The notes: generated by a model not told the origin, from the letters alone. A stretch of DNA of 64,000 nt from Humidesulfovibrio sp. (GCF_030689645.1 NZ_JAUYFU010000100.1:26340-90339), one strand, 5' to 3'. Positions 47,830 to 56,412 are shown, counted from the stretch's first letter. Numbers and translations are program-made.

Positions 47830-47920
47830 TCCACACCTCGAACAGATATAGATGTCCTTCGCAGGTTGTAGCGATAAGCATCAGGAAAATCCAGAACTTT
47901 CGAGTGCCGCTACGAAGTGC

Positions 47921-48664
47921 TCACTTGCGCGTCATGTCGCTCCAGGCCCAGACTACGCGCCCGCCTATGGCGTTGTAAAGCTCTCCGCCGTAGTCGCGGT
48001 TCAGCCGGTACACTCGCGGAGGGTAATCGCGTGAGTTGTCGGAGTAGAAGACGAGCTCCACGTCTCCGTCAACGGCCCTTGTGCTCACGCGCTTTATTGC
48101 GCAGCCGCCGTCAGGCTCGGTCACCAGCATGATTTTGCCTGCGGGGTCGGGAGATTTCTCGGCCCGGTCCACCAGCACTATGTCACCGGGGTGCAGGGTT
48201 GGTGTCATGGACGTCTCGCCCTTGCCGATGGTCACGGCCACCAGGTCCGAGCGGAAGCGCACGGACTCGTGGTGCCGCCACACCAGCACCCAGCCTCTGA
48301 TGTCGTCCTGGGGGATGCGGCCTGGTCCGGCTGCCACCGGTTCTGCCGCCAGGGGGACGGCGAAATAGTCCTCAGCCGTGGGCGGCACGGCGTCGTTTGC
48401 TGCGCCGGTGGTGCGCGGCGAAACGAAGCAAACCTCGCGGGCAGCCTCGGGAGAGGTCTCGCCAGGGAGCACAAGCCGGGCTCCAAGCCCATCCAAAACG
48501 CGGCCCAGGGTCTCCACGGAGAGGCCGCGCTCGCCCTCCATGAAACGGTTGAGTTGCGAGGGGTCTATGCCCAGGGCATCGGCCATGCGTTTACGGTTGG
48601 CGAAGTCCTTGTTCTCTCCCACCCTGGCCCAGAGCATTTCGCGCAGGTTGCTGGTGAAGTCCAT
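47921..48664 (-). CDS. S24-family transcriptional repressor (CI/LexA-like)
   Basis: 247 aa. The N-terminal HTH (about 20-65) has KRMADALGIDPSQLNRFMEGERG. The C-terminal S24 domain has the nucleophile in GKGETSMTPTLHPGDIVLVDR and the general-base Lys in GGCAIKRVS. A cleavage-site Ala-Gly could be AAGPGR near residue 118, but this is not certain. Such proteins are phage repressors or stress regulators that self-cleave with RecA. Its own promoter overlaps GACAAA-type sites. It stands divergent to a small HTH gene, like a CI/Cro-type switch, but without other phage genes. Confidence 0.85.
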   Translation of the reverse strand: MDFTSNLREMLWARVGENKDFANRKRMADALGIDPSQLNRFMEGERGLSVETLGRVLDGLGARLVLPGETSPEAAREVCFVSPRTTGAANDAVPPTAEDYFAVPLAAEPVAAGPGRIPQDDIRGWVLVWRHHESVRFRSDLVAVTIGKGETSMTPTLHPGDIVLVDRAEKSPDPAGKIMLVTEPDGGCAIKRVSTRAVDGDVELVFYSDNSRDYPPRVYRLNRDYGGELYNAIGGRVVWAWSDMTRK

Positions 48665-48735
48665 AGTCCTCTCCCTGGATTATGCGCACCGAGGGGTGGC
48701 GCGACGTTGGCGACATGGCATATTTGTAGCATATA

Positions 48736-48799
48736 TTTTGTCCAAGTCCACACAAATTTGCGTATGATATATTGACAAAGAAATATACTTTTGACAAAA
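48736..48799. promoter_or_regulatory. Putative operator cluster and promoter of the S24 repressor
   Basis: TTTTGTC at 48736-48742 and GACAAA/GACAAAA at 48774-48779 and 48793-48799 form inverted and direct half-sites in an A+T-rich stretch. On the minus strand, TTGTGT and TATGCT with a 16-bp spacer form a plausible promoter for the repressor. Confidence 0.5.
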
Positions 48800-49081
48800 T
48801 GCTGTCGCACAAAAGGGCATCAGCGCCTAGGGTGAGAAGTGCTGTGGCTCCCGTGCCGGCACGGATCTTCGGGCTGTGGCTGCCGTGGGCCGACGCGAGT
48901 AATTCGCTGCCCATCAAGGCTTGCTGCGCCACTGCTCCAAGCGATGGCGCACCGTTCGCGGGCAAGTTGTCCGTATTTCTGGGGGTGGTTCGATACAGAC
49001 CGACTTGAAGTGGCGTTCGTCCGAAAAAGTCTGGTTGTTGGCAAAATAGTCATGGCGTTGGCGTATGCGTGGTTCCTCGGA

Positions 49082-49099
49082 GACAATATTATGATTGTC
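49082..49099. promoter_or_regulatory. Palindromic operator candidate upstream of the small HTH gene
   Basis: GACAAT-N6-ATTGTC, sharing the GACAA arm with the sites near the S24 repressor. It lies 75 nt before the ATG at 49174. The remainder of 48665-49173 (509 nt) shows no convincing gene. Confidence 0.5.
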
Positions 49100-49173
49100 A
49101 ACGGGCAAGAAGTATTGCGCTGAAATACGGCGCTGACTCCTTCAATATTTATCGACCTATTCAGGAGGCACAC

Positions 49174-49407
49174 ATGGACATGCATGCTGGCATCTGCGTG
49201 AAGGGTGCGCGGGCCATCTGCGAGGCCGTGGGGGAAAACCCCAAGCAGATCGTGCGGCTGGTGAGCGAACTGGGTCTGCCGGCCTGGCGGCGCGCCGGTT
49301 CCGGATCTTGGCGGGCCCTGCCCGAGGATCTCAAGCGCTGGGTGCAGATTCAGCGCAACCAGCATCTCTCAGCGAGTCTGCGTAACGATGAGCCATTACG
49401 GCCCTGA
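49174..49407 (+). CDS. Small helix-turn-helix protein, excisionase-like
   Basis: 77 aa. AGGAGG lies seven bases before the ATG at 49174. GARAICEAVGENPKQIVRLV followed by LGLPAWRRAGSGSWRALPEDLKRW (quoted in part) resembles the winged HTH of phage excisionases and MerR-like adaptors, in which a short helix pair is followed by a wing and a terminal helix. It is divergent from the S24 repressor and may be its antagonist. No integrase is nearby. A terminator follows. Confidence 0.65.
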   Translation: MDMHAGICVKGARAICEAVGENPKQIVRLVSELGLPAWRRAGSGSWRALPEDLKRWVQIQRNQHLSASLRNDEPLRP

Positions 49408-49419
49408 TGCCTCGTATGA

Positions 49420-49451
49420 AGGGCCGGGGAGCGCTGCGCTTCCCCGGCCCT
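49420..49451. terminator. Strong hairpin after the small HTH gene
   Basis: AGGGCCGGGGA pairs with TCCCCGGCCCT around a GCGCTGCGCT loop. It separates the HTH gene from the convergent carboxymuconolactone-decarboxylase-like gene. Confidence 0.7.
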
Positions 49452-49468
49452 GTCGGTGCAAACCGCAG

Positions 49469-50002
49469 TTATCGCTTCAGCGCCTTGAGCAGCGCGGCGG
49501 GAACCTGCATGTGCACAGCCTGCATGGCCGCGTCGAGCAGATTGGAATCTGTCCACCCCAAGCCACGCAGGTCCTCGATCGTCTCATCCGTGATGGATTC
49601 TGGCTCGGCCAGCACGCGCACAGCGTAGTAGAGCACAGCGCGCTCGGCCTCGCTGAACGCGCCACCTGTGCCAGGCAAGGCCTGAATTTCCGAATTGGTC
49701 ATTCCGGCCATCAGAAGCAGTTTGTGGTTGAATTCGAGACAAGCAGGGGCCTCCAGGTGTCGTGAAGCAAGGTAGCGGATTGCTGCCAGCAGTTCAAAGC
49801 TTAGGCCGGGGTGCGACCGATAATACCCGAGCAGGCCCATCTGGGCTCCAAGTAGCCCAGGGCTCGCCGAAAAGAGCAGTAAGGGTTCAGGGATTCCCAC
49901 TTGCTTGGGAAAGAGCTTGAACACCTCGGCCACGATGTCTGTGGCTGTCTTCGGGGTCTGGGTGGCCAGACGGAATGGGGAGGTGTTGGTCTGTTCGCTC
50001 AT
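49469..50002 (-). CDS. Carboxymuconolactone decarboxylase/AhpD-like protein
   Basis: 177 aa from the ATG at 50002 (GGAGACG upstream). All-helical AhpD-like fold: LSFELLAAIRYLASRH, PACLEFNHKLLLMAGM and FSEAERAVLYYAVRVL. The usual CxxC redox pair with a following His is incomplete: only one Cys precedes the His (ACLEFNH). It may therefore lack peroxidase-type chemistry. A TAGACCGGTCTA palindrome lies 51 nt upstream, matching the box in front of the TetR gene, so this gene is a likely target. Confidence 0.8.
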   Translation of the reverse strand: MSEQTNTSPFRLATQTPKTATDIVAEVFKLFPKQVGIPEPLLLFSASPGLLGAQMGLLGYYRSHPGLSFELLAAIRYLASRHLEAPACLEFNHKLLLMAGMTNSEIQALPGTGGAFSEAERAVLYYAVRVLAEPESITDETIEDLRGLGWTDSNLLDAAMQAVHMQVPAALLKALKR

Positions 50003-50052
50003 GAACGTCTCCAGGGGTAATGAGACACCGACGAAGCGCGTCGGGCGCATAC

Positions 50053-50064
50053 TAGACCGGTCTA
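50053..50064. promoter_or_regulatory. TetR-family operator box 1 (upstream of the CMD-like gene)
   Basis: TAGACCGGTCTA, a perfect 12-bp palindrome. With its left flank ATAC it is identical over 14 bp to the site at 50777. Confidence 0.75.
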
Positions 50065-50140
50065 TTCTGTGCAAGGCAAAGCGAAATTCGCGATCCCTTC
50101 ATCAGCTCTGGCGTTGTGTTAAGCCGCGTGGCACGCGTCC

Positions 50141-50767
50141 CTAGGTCTTGTGTCTGCCTGTGGCTGAGGCATTCAGCATGCCCAGGAGGAAGGCACGGGC
50201 GCGCACCAGGGGCTCGGGCCCGCCTGCGGCCTTCATGCGCAAGATGGCTCCGTGCCAACTGGCGACGATGAACCGCGCCAGCTCGTCGGCATCATGCCTA
50301 GGGCCGATTTCGCCCACGGCCTGCGCCTGGCGCAAAACAGTGGCCATCGCACGTTCAAGTCCGTCCAGCACCTCGTCCAGGCGGTGGCGGAAGGCCGCGT
50401 TCAACGGGGCCATCTCCTGCACAAGATTGCCGATGGGGCAGCCGCAGGAGCTGAAGGGGTTGTCAACATCGTTCACACGCTCAATCATTTGGTCGAAAAA
50501 CAGGCTCAAGCGCGCAAGGGGAGAGAGCGTGACGTCGGAGAATAGCTCGAGCACGCGTTTGCCCATCCTGGTGGCGTAGTGATCAACCACAGCCAGGACA
50601 AAGTCCTCTTTGCTTTTGAAGAAATGGTAGAAAGAGCCTTTGGGCACTCCGCAGGCAGCCAGGACTTCCTGGATTCCGGTGCCGTTGTAGCCTTGCCGGT
50701 GCAAAATGGTCGCTCCGGCTTCGATCAGCCGCTGGCGGGTGTCTTCTTTTTTGTGAGCGTCTCGCAT
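50141..50767 (-). CDS. TetR/AcrR-family regulator
   Basis: 208 aa. The N-terminal HTH (about 10-55) has RQRLIEAGATILHRQGYNGT and GVPKGSFYHFFKSKEDF. The ligand domain carries SSCGCPIGNLVQEMA, a conserved Cys-containing segment seen in NemR/AcuR-like regulators that respond to electrophiles. It begins 22 nt from an operator-like box (50777-50788), implying autorepression, and a matching palindrome precedes the CMD-like gene. Confidence 0.9.
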   Translation of the reverse strand: MRDAHKKEDTRQRLIEAGATILHRQGYNGTGIQEVLAACGVPKGSFYHFFKSKEDFVLAVVDHYATRMGKRVLELFSDVTLSPLARLSLFFDQMIERVNDVDNPFSSCGCPIGNLVQEMAPLNAAFRHRLDEVLDGLERAMATVLRQAQAVGEIGPRHDADELARFIVASWHGAILRMKAAGGPEPLVRARAFLLGMLNASATGRHKT

Positions 50768-50776
50768 GCGAAATAC

Positions 50777-50788
50777 TAGACCGGTCGT
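50777..50788. promoter_or_regulatory. TetR-family operator box 2 (upstream of the TetR gene)
   Basis: TAGACCGGTCGT. The first 10 bases and the preceding ATAC are identical to box 1; the AGAC...GTCT arms are kept with one extra base. Confidence 0.7.
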
Positions 50789-50979
50789 CTCGCGAGGTCA
50801 AGTGCGAGCCGCATCTGCTTTGGGTACTTAACGGACTGTAAAGAAAGCTGACACTGCGCCCCTGTAAAAGTGCCTGACATGGATCTTTGGCGCAGCATAA
50901 ATCCTCGATATCCTAATTGGTTGCGTTTGCGGCTTTGATGGCATGGGAATTGCCCTAAGGGGATATCCAAGGAGTGCAC

Positions 50980-51399
50980 ATGCCTGCGACCGCCCGGCTC
51001 GATATCGCCATCACTGACAGAAACCCGCACGTGCGCGAGTTTCTCTGTCGGGAGCTGAGCGGATTGGGGCACTGGGTGGGAGCTCTGGCCACTCCGGGGC
51101 AGTTGTTGGAGGCTCTGGTTAGTCCGAAGCCACCGCAGGTGCTGGTGCTGGACCCCGAGGCGGCTGGAGCCAGGCTGGCAGAGGTTGCTCTCAGGCTTAA
51201 GGAATGCGCGGGGCAGGTGCTGGTGGTGCTCCATGTGTTTGAGGGCGAGGAATCCCACCCGGGGTTCGAGGGTGCCCTGGTTGTGGAGAAAGAGCCTCAC
51301 GTCGGCGCGCTCAAGGCCGCAATAGGCGCTCTGGCCGCGCAACTCGGCACAGCCGGTGCGAAACCGGACGGCCCGCAGGGCGCACAGGAGAATGAATGA
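50980..51399 (+). CDS. Receiver-like protein
   Basis: 139 aa from the ATG at 50980 (AAGGAG upstream). Rossmann-like receiver fold: LDIAITDRNPHVREFLCREL, VLVLDPEAAG (a possible phospho-Asp), and ALVVEKEPHVGALKAAI with the Lys. It departs from the usual DD pair (TDRN) and MPG loop, so phosphorylation is uncertain. It overlaps the next receiver by 4 nt. Confidence 0.7.
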   Translation: MPATARLDIAITDRNPHVREFLCRELSGLGHWVGALATPGQLLEALVSPKPPQVLVLDPEAAGARLAEVALRLKECAGQVLVVLHVFEGEESHPGFEGALVVEKEPHVGALKAAIGALAAQLGTAGAKPDGPQGAQENE

Positions 51400-51782
51400 A
51401 GGTTCTTTTGGTCGACGACGAGCAGGACTTCCGCGAAACCCTGGCCAAGCGCTTGGGCCGTCGCGGCATCGAGTCATCCACCGCTGGCAGCGCGGCCGAG
51501 GCCTTGGTCTGGCTGAAGCAGAACGCTCAGGTGGACGCAGTGGTGCTGGACGTGAAGATGCCTGGCATGGACGGCATCGAAGCGCTCAAGCATATCGCCG
51601 CAAGCCACCCTGGCGTGGCCGTGCTCATGCTCTCCGGTCATGCCCACGTGGAAACGGCCATGAAGGGGCTGGAGCTTGGGGCCTTTGATTATTTGATGAA
51701 GCCGGTGGACATTGAGGAGCTGGTGTTCAAGCTCCAGGACGCCTGCGAACACAAAGCGCTTAAGGGGGGCAAGCCCACGTAG
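51396..51782 (+). CDS. CheY-like single-domain response regulator
   Basis: 128 aa. LLVDDEQDFRETLAKRL, the phospho-Asp in AVVLDVKMPGMDG, the Thr/Ser switch VLMLSGHAHVETAMKGLELG and the Lys in DYLMKPVDIEEL are all canonical. No output domain. It probably works by protein contact with a kinase not encoded here. The pair is followed after 92 nt by the TSUP transporter. Confidence 0.93.
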   Translation: MKVLLVDDEQDFRETLAKRLGRRGIESSTAGSAAEALVWLKQNAQVDAVVLDVKMPGMDGIEALKHIAASHPGVAVLMLSGHAHVETAMKGLELGAFDYLMKPVDIEELVFKLQDACEHKALKGGKPT

Positions 51783-51874
51783 GGCCGCCCTTGTTGGATT
51801 AGGACACGAACCGGAGCCGGGCTTCGGGCCGGTATCCGGGTACACGTAAACACTTTTACACGGAGGGGAGATTG

Positions 51875-53131
51875 ATGGGCTTCGGTAGAGACGTCTTTGA
51901 ATTTCTCAAGCAGGCGAGCATCGCGCACGCTAAATGGGACATGGAAATGTCCTTGTCCATCGTCAAAAGCAGGAAGAAGCTCCTTATTCTGGGGCTCATG
52001 GTCCTGCCCATTCTGCTCATCAACTTCGCCTTTGCTGCGGACATGATCGGCGGAAAAACGGCGTACGCCCCGGCCTTCTACACCAACACCATCTTCGTCG
52101 TTTCCATTTTTGTCGGCCTGGCGGCTGGCCTCATCACCGGCTGCATCGGCGCGGGCGGCGGCTTCATCATCACCCCGGCGCTTATGGCCGCTGGCGTCAA
52201 GGGCATCCTGGCGGTCGGCACCGACCTCTTCCACATCTTCGCCAAGGCCATCATGGGCACCGCTGTGCACAAGAAGCTTGGCAACGTCTCCACCAAGCTG
52301 GCGATCGCCTTCCTGGTTGGTTCCGGCGGCGGCACCATCATTGGCGGCTGGATCAACAAGACCCTGTACGACACCGACCCGCTGCTTTCCGAAATGTTCA
52401 TCAGCTCCATTTACGCGGTGCTGCTGGGTTTTCTGGGCTTCTACGCCCTGTTTGACTTCCTTTCCGCCAGCAGAAGGGGCGAGACCGGCAGCGGCCATGA
52501 TGCCCAGAGCAGCTCTTCCGGCTCCACCGGCCTGGCCGCCACCATCCAGAACATCAAGCTTGCCCCGATGATCACCTTCGACGAAGACTTCGTGCCCGGC
52601 GGCAAGAAGATCTCCGGCTGGATCGTGGCCGCGGGCGGCGTCGTGGTCGGCATCCTTGCGGCCATCATGGGCGTGGGCGGCGGCTTCATCACCTTCCCCA
52701 TGTTCGTGTACATCTTCGGCGTGTCCTCCATGACCACCGTCGGCACCGACATCCTTCAGATCATCTTCACTGCGGGCTTTGCGGCCGTGGGCCAGTACGC
52801 CATTTACGGCTACGTTTTCTACACCCTGGCCATGGGCATGCTCATCGGCTCGCTCCTGGGCATTCAGGTTGGCGCGCTCACCACCAAGGTGGTCAAGGGC
52901 ATCCACATCCGCGGCTTCTACGCCATCAGCATTATCGCTGGCTTCATCAACCGTGTTTCCGTGCTGCCCAAGAAGCTGGTCGAGCTCGAAATGATCAAGC
53001 TGGACCTTGGTTTGTGCAATCAGATCGAGTTTGTCGGCAACATCATCTTCTGGGTTGTTGTCGCCTTCTTCGGCTTCTGGATCTTCAGCAAGTTCTTCAG
53101 CAACATCGGCAAGCTGCGTCAGGAGGCCTAA
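51875..53131 (+). CDS. TauE/SafE-family (TSUP) transporter
   Basis: 418 aa. The ATG at 51875 is preceded by GGAGGGGAG. About 8-9 TM segments form the two-repeat TSUP core; glycine motifs GLAAGLITGCIGAGGGFIIT and GILAAIMGVGGGFITFPMFV mark repeats 1 and 2. The family moves sulfite, sulfonates or other organosulfur anions. An extra N-terminal segment (about 1-35) is amphipathic. A Gly/Ser loop (about 205-230) separates the halves. It is followed 1 nt later by a small membrane protein. Confidence 0.9.
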   Translation: MGFGRDVFEFLKQASIAHAKWDMEMSLSIVKSRKKLLILGLMVLPILLINFAFAADMIGGKTAYAPAFYTNTIFVVSIFVGLAAGLITGCIGAGGGFIITPALMAAGVKGILAVGTDLFHIFAKAIMGTAVHKKLGNVSTKLAIAFLVGSGGGTIIGGWINKTLYDTDPLLSEMFISSIYAVLLGFLGFYALFDFLSASRRGETGSGHDAQSSSSGSTGLAATIQNIKLAPMITFDEDFVPGGKKISGWIVAAGGVVVGILAAIMGVGGGFITFPMFVYIFGVSSMTTVGTDILQIIFTAGFAAVGQYAIYGYVFYTLAMGMLIGSLLGIQVGALTTKVVKGIHIRGFYAISIIAGFINRVSVLPKKLVELEMIKLDLGLCNQIEFVGNIIFWVVVAFFGFWIFSKFFSNIGKLRQEA

Positions 53132-53132
53132 G

Positions 53133-53858
53133 ATGATTATCACCAATAAGCCGCTCTTCAAGAAAGGCCTGCTGCTCATGGCCTCGTTCCTGTGCGTCTT
53201 CGTTTCGCTCTTCCTGCCCATCTGGGGTGGCCATGGCAACGGCCTGGATGCAGCGGACAACATGTTCAACCGCCTGTCCAAGGGTTCGAGCTACTTCATT
53301 CCTGGCGTGCAGAAGCAGGTTCTGGAGCTTGACGGCAAGACTGTCACCATCACCGCCAAGGTGAAGGATCCTAAGCTGGCCGCCCGCGCCGTGGAGAACC
53401 TGACCAAGGCTGGCGCCACCGCTGAATTCAAGGATGACGCCATCACCTACTCCGGTGATTTGTCCAAGATTCTTTCCGCAGCCCTGACGGACGCCGACGA
53501 CCTGTTCAACGACAGGGGCAAGGCCGTGCTCGACCGTTACGCCACGACCGACAAGGACGCCGAGAAGACCATCGTCAAGGCCTGGTGGAGCGTGCTTGAT
53601 CCTTCCATCAAGGAACTGCAGAAGCAGAAGCTCATTCAGGAAGCCAAGGTTGTGGGCCAGGTGAACAAGCGCGGACTTGAGCCCGGCTACAACTTCTACG
53701 GCATCAAGAGCGAGAAGGTTCTGGACAACGTGCTGGCTCTGGTTGGCCTCCTGGTGTTCTACGTCATCTACACCATGTGGTACGGCTACGCCATCTTCGA
53801 CATGTTCGGCGGCGTCGGCCTGGGCATGAGCAAGCCTAAGATCAAGAAGGAAGCCTAG
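53133..53858 (+). CDS. Two-TM membrane protein with periplasmic domain, linked to TSUP
   Basis: 241 aa. The ATG at 53133 has AGGAGG upstream and follows the TSUP stop by 1 nt. TM1 is at about 10-28 (GLLLMASFLCVFVSLFLPIW). An extracytoplasmic domain (about 40-190) has Lys/Asp-rich, mixed alpha/beta sequence. TM2 is at about 200-222 (VLALVGLLVFYVIYTMWYGY). No known domain; the tight linkage suggests an accessory subunit of the transporter, which is inference. Confidence 0.78.
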   Translation: MIITNKPLFKKGLLLMASFLCVFVSLFLPIWGGHGNGLDAADNMFNRLSKGSSYFIPGVQKQVLELDGKTVTITAKVKDPKLAARAVENLTKAGATAEFKDDAITYSGDLSKILSAALTDADDLFNDRGKAVLDRYATTDKDAEKTIVKAWWSVLDPSIKELQKQKLIQEAKVVGQVNKRGLEPGYNFYGIKSEKVLDNVLALVGLLVFYVIYTMWYGYAIFDMFGGVGLGMSKPKIKKEA

Positions 53859-53882
53859 GCTTCCGAAGAATCCGCTGTAGCG

Positions 53883-53921
53883 CGCCCCCGGTGGTCATTC
53901 CGCCGGGGGCGTTTGCTTTTT
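53883..53921 (+). terminator. Intrinsic terminator after the TSUP operon
   Basis: CGCCCCCGG/CCGGGGGCG stem with an 11-nt loop and a T-rich tail (TTTGCTTTTT). Confidence 0.85.
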
Positions 53922-53961
53922 CTGCCCGCCGCCGCTATGAGATACGTATGGGAGGCTGCCT

Positions 53962-56106
53962 GTGGCCGGGATATTTGATGCTGTTCGTTCGTTGTTTGGC
54001 TGCGCCCGCCCGCGCCCCGTGGTCGACACCGGCGAGGTGGAGCGGATCGGCGCGGAATTTCGCCGCCGCCACACCAACTTCCGCCTGCTCCTGACCGCCG
54101 GCAAGCGTCTCCTGTCCACCCTCTCCGACATGGAGCGCGCCACCACCGATGGGCGCGTCTTCGGCATGACCTTTCTGCGTGCCGGATCGACGGCCATCAT
54201 CGTCAACGCCTTCCGCATGATCAAGCACCTGGAGGCGCTTGCGCCCACGAGCGCCGGGCATCTCAAACCATGTTTCCATGACCTCTCCGCCCGCGTGGAG
54301 GAGGTGCTTGGCCGCCGCAAGGCGCCGGTCTGCGGCGTGCTCGTGGCCGACATCAGCACCCTGGACGCCGCCCAGGCCGACCTCATGGGCGCTCGGCTGG
54401 CCGAGCTGGGCGACATCAAGAACCGCCTGGGCCTGCCCGTGCCCCAGGGTTTTGTGGTGGGGGCCTGCGCGTATGAGCTCTTCGCCTCACAGCCCGGCCT
54501 GCGTGAGGAAATGGCCCGCCGCATTCAGACCCTGTACGACGCGGGCTCGCAAACCGGCGACGACGAGGCTCTGGCCGACCGCATCCCTGCCATCTATGGG
54601 GCTGACGATGCAGCGCTGAAGGCCATGAGCCGCGAGATTCAGGCGCTCATTCTGGCCGCGCCCCTGCCGGATGAGCTGGCCCAGGCCATCACCAGCGCCT
54701 GCGACGGACTCATGCGCGCCTGCGGGGAAACGCACCTCTGTGTGCTTCCTGTGAGCCTGGGCGAGGGCCAGGGCTTCACCGGCTCGTATCCTGCGCAGTT
54801 TTCCGTGCCCTGCGGCGACGCCCTTGACGCCTATCGCCGCGCCGTGGCCGGCAAGTATTCTTCACAGGCCATGGCCCGCAGACTCTCACGCGGCATCGCG
54901 GACATCGACGTGTCGCTCTGCGTGGGCATGCTGGCGGTGCCAGAGTCCGCAACTCGGGGCACCTGCAACAGCTCAAACCCCGCCGCCTCGGCTCAGGCCG
55001 CCGGGCTGGAGCCGGAAGACGCCGCGCGCCTGGCGGAACTGGCCCGCAAACTCCAGGAGGGCCTGGGCGCGCCCGCCCGGTTCGAGTGGCTGCAAGGACC
55101 GGATGGAGCCTTCAGCCTGTTGCGCTGCGGACCTGAGCCAGCCTCGGACGATCAAAGCCAGAAAAGCGAGGCGGAGCAGGGCGACGAGGCCATGGTTTCC
55201 CCGGTCGGGCGATCACACATGGAAGGCTCGCCTGTGCACGCGCGGCTCTGCGAACTGCTGGAGCTCCTTTCGCCCCTTACTCTGCCAGCGCCGGAAGATC
55301 CCGGATTCCGCGCCGCCAACTGCCGCACCGTGCGCGACGTGGCGCGCCTCGCCCATCAGCGCGGGGTGGACGCCATGTTCGACTTCGGCCGCAGCCAGCA
55401 GGACTTTTCCGAGCGCCAGGCCAAGCAGCTTTGGGCTGGCGGCGCGGCCATGCAGTGGTGGATAATCAACCTGGAGGACGCCTTCAGCGCTGCGCCGGAA
55501 GGCAAGTTCATACGGCTGGAGAACATCGACTCTCCGCCGTTTCTGGCCGTATGGGAGGGCATCAGCGCCTTTCCCTGGGCTGGGCCGCCGCCCATCGACG
55601 CGCGCGGCTTTTTGTCCATCATGTATGAGTCTACCACCAACCCGGAAATCTCCATCACCGGGGGCTTCGACTTCGGTGTGCAGAATCATATCCTTCTTTC
55701 CAAGGCTTACGTGTCGTTGTCGTCGCGCTTCGGCTACCATTTCGTGACCATCGAGGCCCTGGTGGGCGAGCGAGCGCGGGAGAACTTCGTCAGCTTCCAG
55801 TTTCGCGGCGGTGCGGCCGAGAGAACCCGGCGCGCGCGGCGAATTGCCTTTGTGTCCGGCCTGCTCAAGGAGTTCGGCTTCGGAATAGACGTCAACGAAG
55901 ACGCTCTCATCGCCCGCGTGGAGGGGCTCACCACCTCGGAGCTCATGGACCGACTGCGCGTGCTCGGCTATCTCATCATCCACACCCGCCAATTGGACAT
56001 GATCATGCGCATTCCGGCGCAGGTGCGCCTGCACCGCGAAAAGATCCTGCGCGAGATCGGCGAGATGCTCGCCCGGCCAGTCCAGTCCCCATCTGAAAAG
56101 GATTGA
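53962..56106 (+). CDS. PEP synthase/PPDK N-domain-like protein, probably degenerate
   Basis: 714 aa from a GTG with GGGAGG upstream. Residues of about 120-350 align with the ATP-grasp half of PpsA/PPDK: GDIKNRLGLPVPQGFVVGAC, then a SLGEGQGFTGSYPAQFS segment at the position of the VRSSAxxED motif. The catalytic Arg-Ser-Ser is missing, and so are the swivelling phospho-His domain and the PEP barrel. The C-terminal half (about 410-714) is a separate helical region with GFDFGVQNHILLSKAY. A regulator or scaffold is likelier than a PEP synthase. It is the first of three genes ending in a cyclic-di-GMP enzyme. Confidence 0.75.
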   Translation: MAGIFDAVRSLFGCARPRPVVDTGEVERIGAEFRRRHTNFRLLLTAGKRLLSTLSDMERATTDGRVFGMTFLRAGSTAIIVNAFRMIKHLEALAPTSAGHLKPCFHDLSARVEEVLGRRKAPVCGVLVADISTLDAAQADLMGARLAELGDIKNRLGLPVPQGFVVGACAYELFASQPGLREEMARRIQTLYDAGSQTGDDEALADRIPAIYGADDAALKAMSREIQALILAAPLPDELAQAITSACDGLMRACGETHLCVLPVSLGEGQGFTGSYPAQFSVPCGDALDAYRRAVAGKYSSQAMARRLSRGIADIDVSLCVGMLAVPESATRGTCNSSNPAASAQAAGLEPEDAARLAELARKLQEGLGAPARFEWLQGPDGAFSLLRCGPEPASDDQSQKSEAEQGDEAMVSPVGRSHMEGSPVHARLCELLELLSPLTLPAPEDPGFRAANCRTVRDVARLAHQRGVDAMFDFGRSQQDFSERQAKQLWAGGAAMQWWIINLEDAFSAAPEGKFIRLENIDSPPFLAVWEGISAFPWAGPPPIDARGFLSIMYESTTNPEISITGGFDFGVQNHILLSKAYVSLSSRFGYHFVTIEALVGERARENFVSFQFRGGAAERTRRARRIAFVSGLLKEFGFGIDVNEDALIARVEGLTTSELMDRLRVLGYLIIHTRQLDMIMRIPAQVRLHREKILREIGEMLARPVQSPSEKD

Positions 56107-56110
56107 ATGC

Positions 56111-56407
56111 ATGCGTTCCGAAATGCTGTACCTGCGCCTGCCGCGCCCTCACGTGGCATTTTTCCGTTTCCTTCTGGAGGCTCATGAGGGCCTGGCCATG
56201 TTCACCTCGCTTGGGGCCGACGCCAACGGGCGCGAGGTGCTTTGCCTTCGATACGCGCCCGGCGCTGGCGGACAGGTGCGTCAGTTTCTGGCCGCGATCC
56301 GCAACGAATTGGAGCTGACCTTGCTGGTTGACGAAAGCGCGCCCCAGCCACCCGCTGCCCCGCAGGATATGTTGGGCCTGGGCCAGCCCCTTGGCGCAAA
56401 AGGATAG
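56111..56407 (+). CDS. DUF4911 domain protein
   Basis: 98 aa. MLYLRLPRPHVAFFRFLLEA and an HEGLAMFTSLG segment match the DUF4911 pattern of small proteins known mainly from Desulfovibrio relatives. A Gly/Pro-rich tail closes it. Function unknown. ATG 56111 is preferred over 56107, which is out of frame. It lies 4 nt after the PpsA-like gene and 5 nt before the diguanylate cyclase gene. Confidence 0.8.
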   Translation: MRSEMLYLRLPRPHVAFFRFLLEAHEGLAMFTSLGADANGREVLCLRYAPGAGGQVRQFLAAIRNELELTLLVDESAPQPPAAPQDMLGLGQPLGAKG

Positions 56408-56412
56408 CCGTC

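Noticed and set aside
48772..49123. Small plus-strand frames between the S24 repressor and the HTH gene
   Set aside because: No ribosome sites and overlapping operator-like sequence; judged non-coding.
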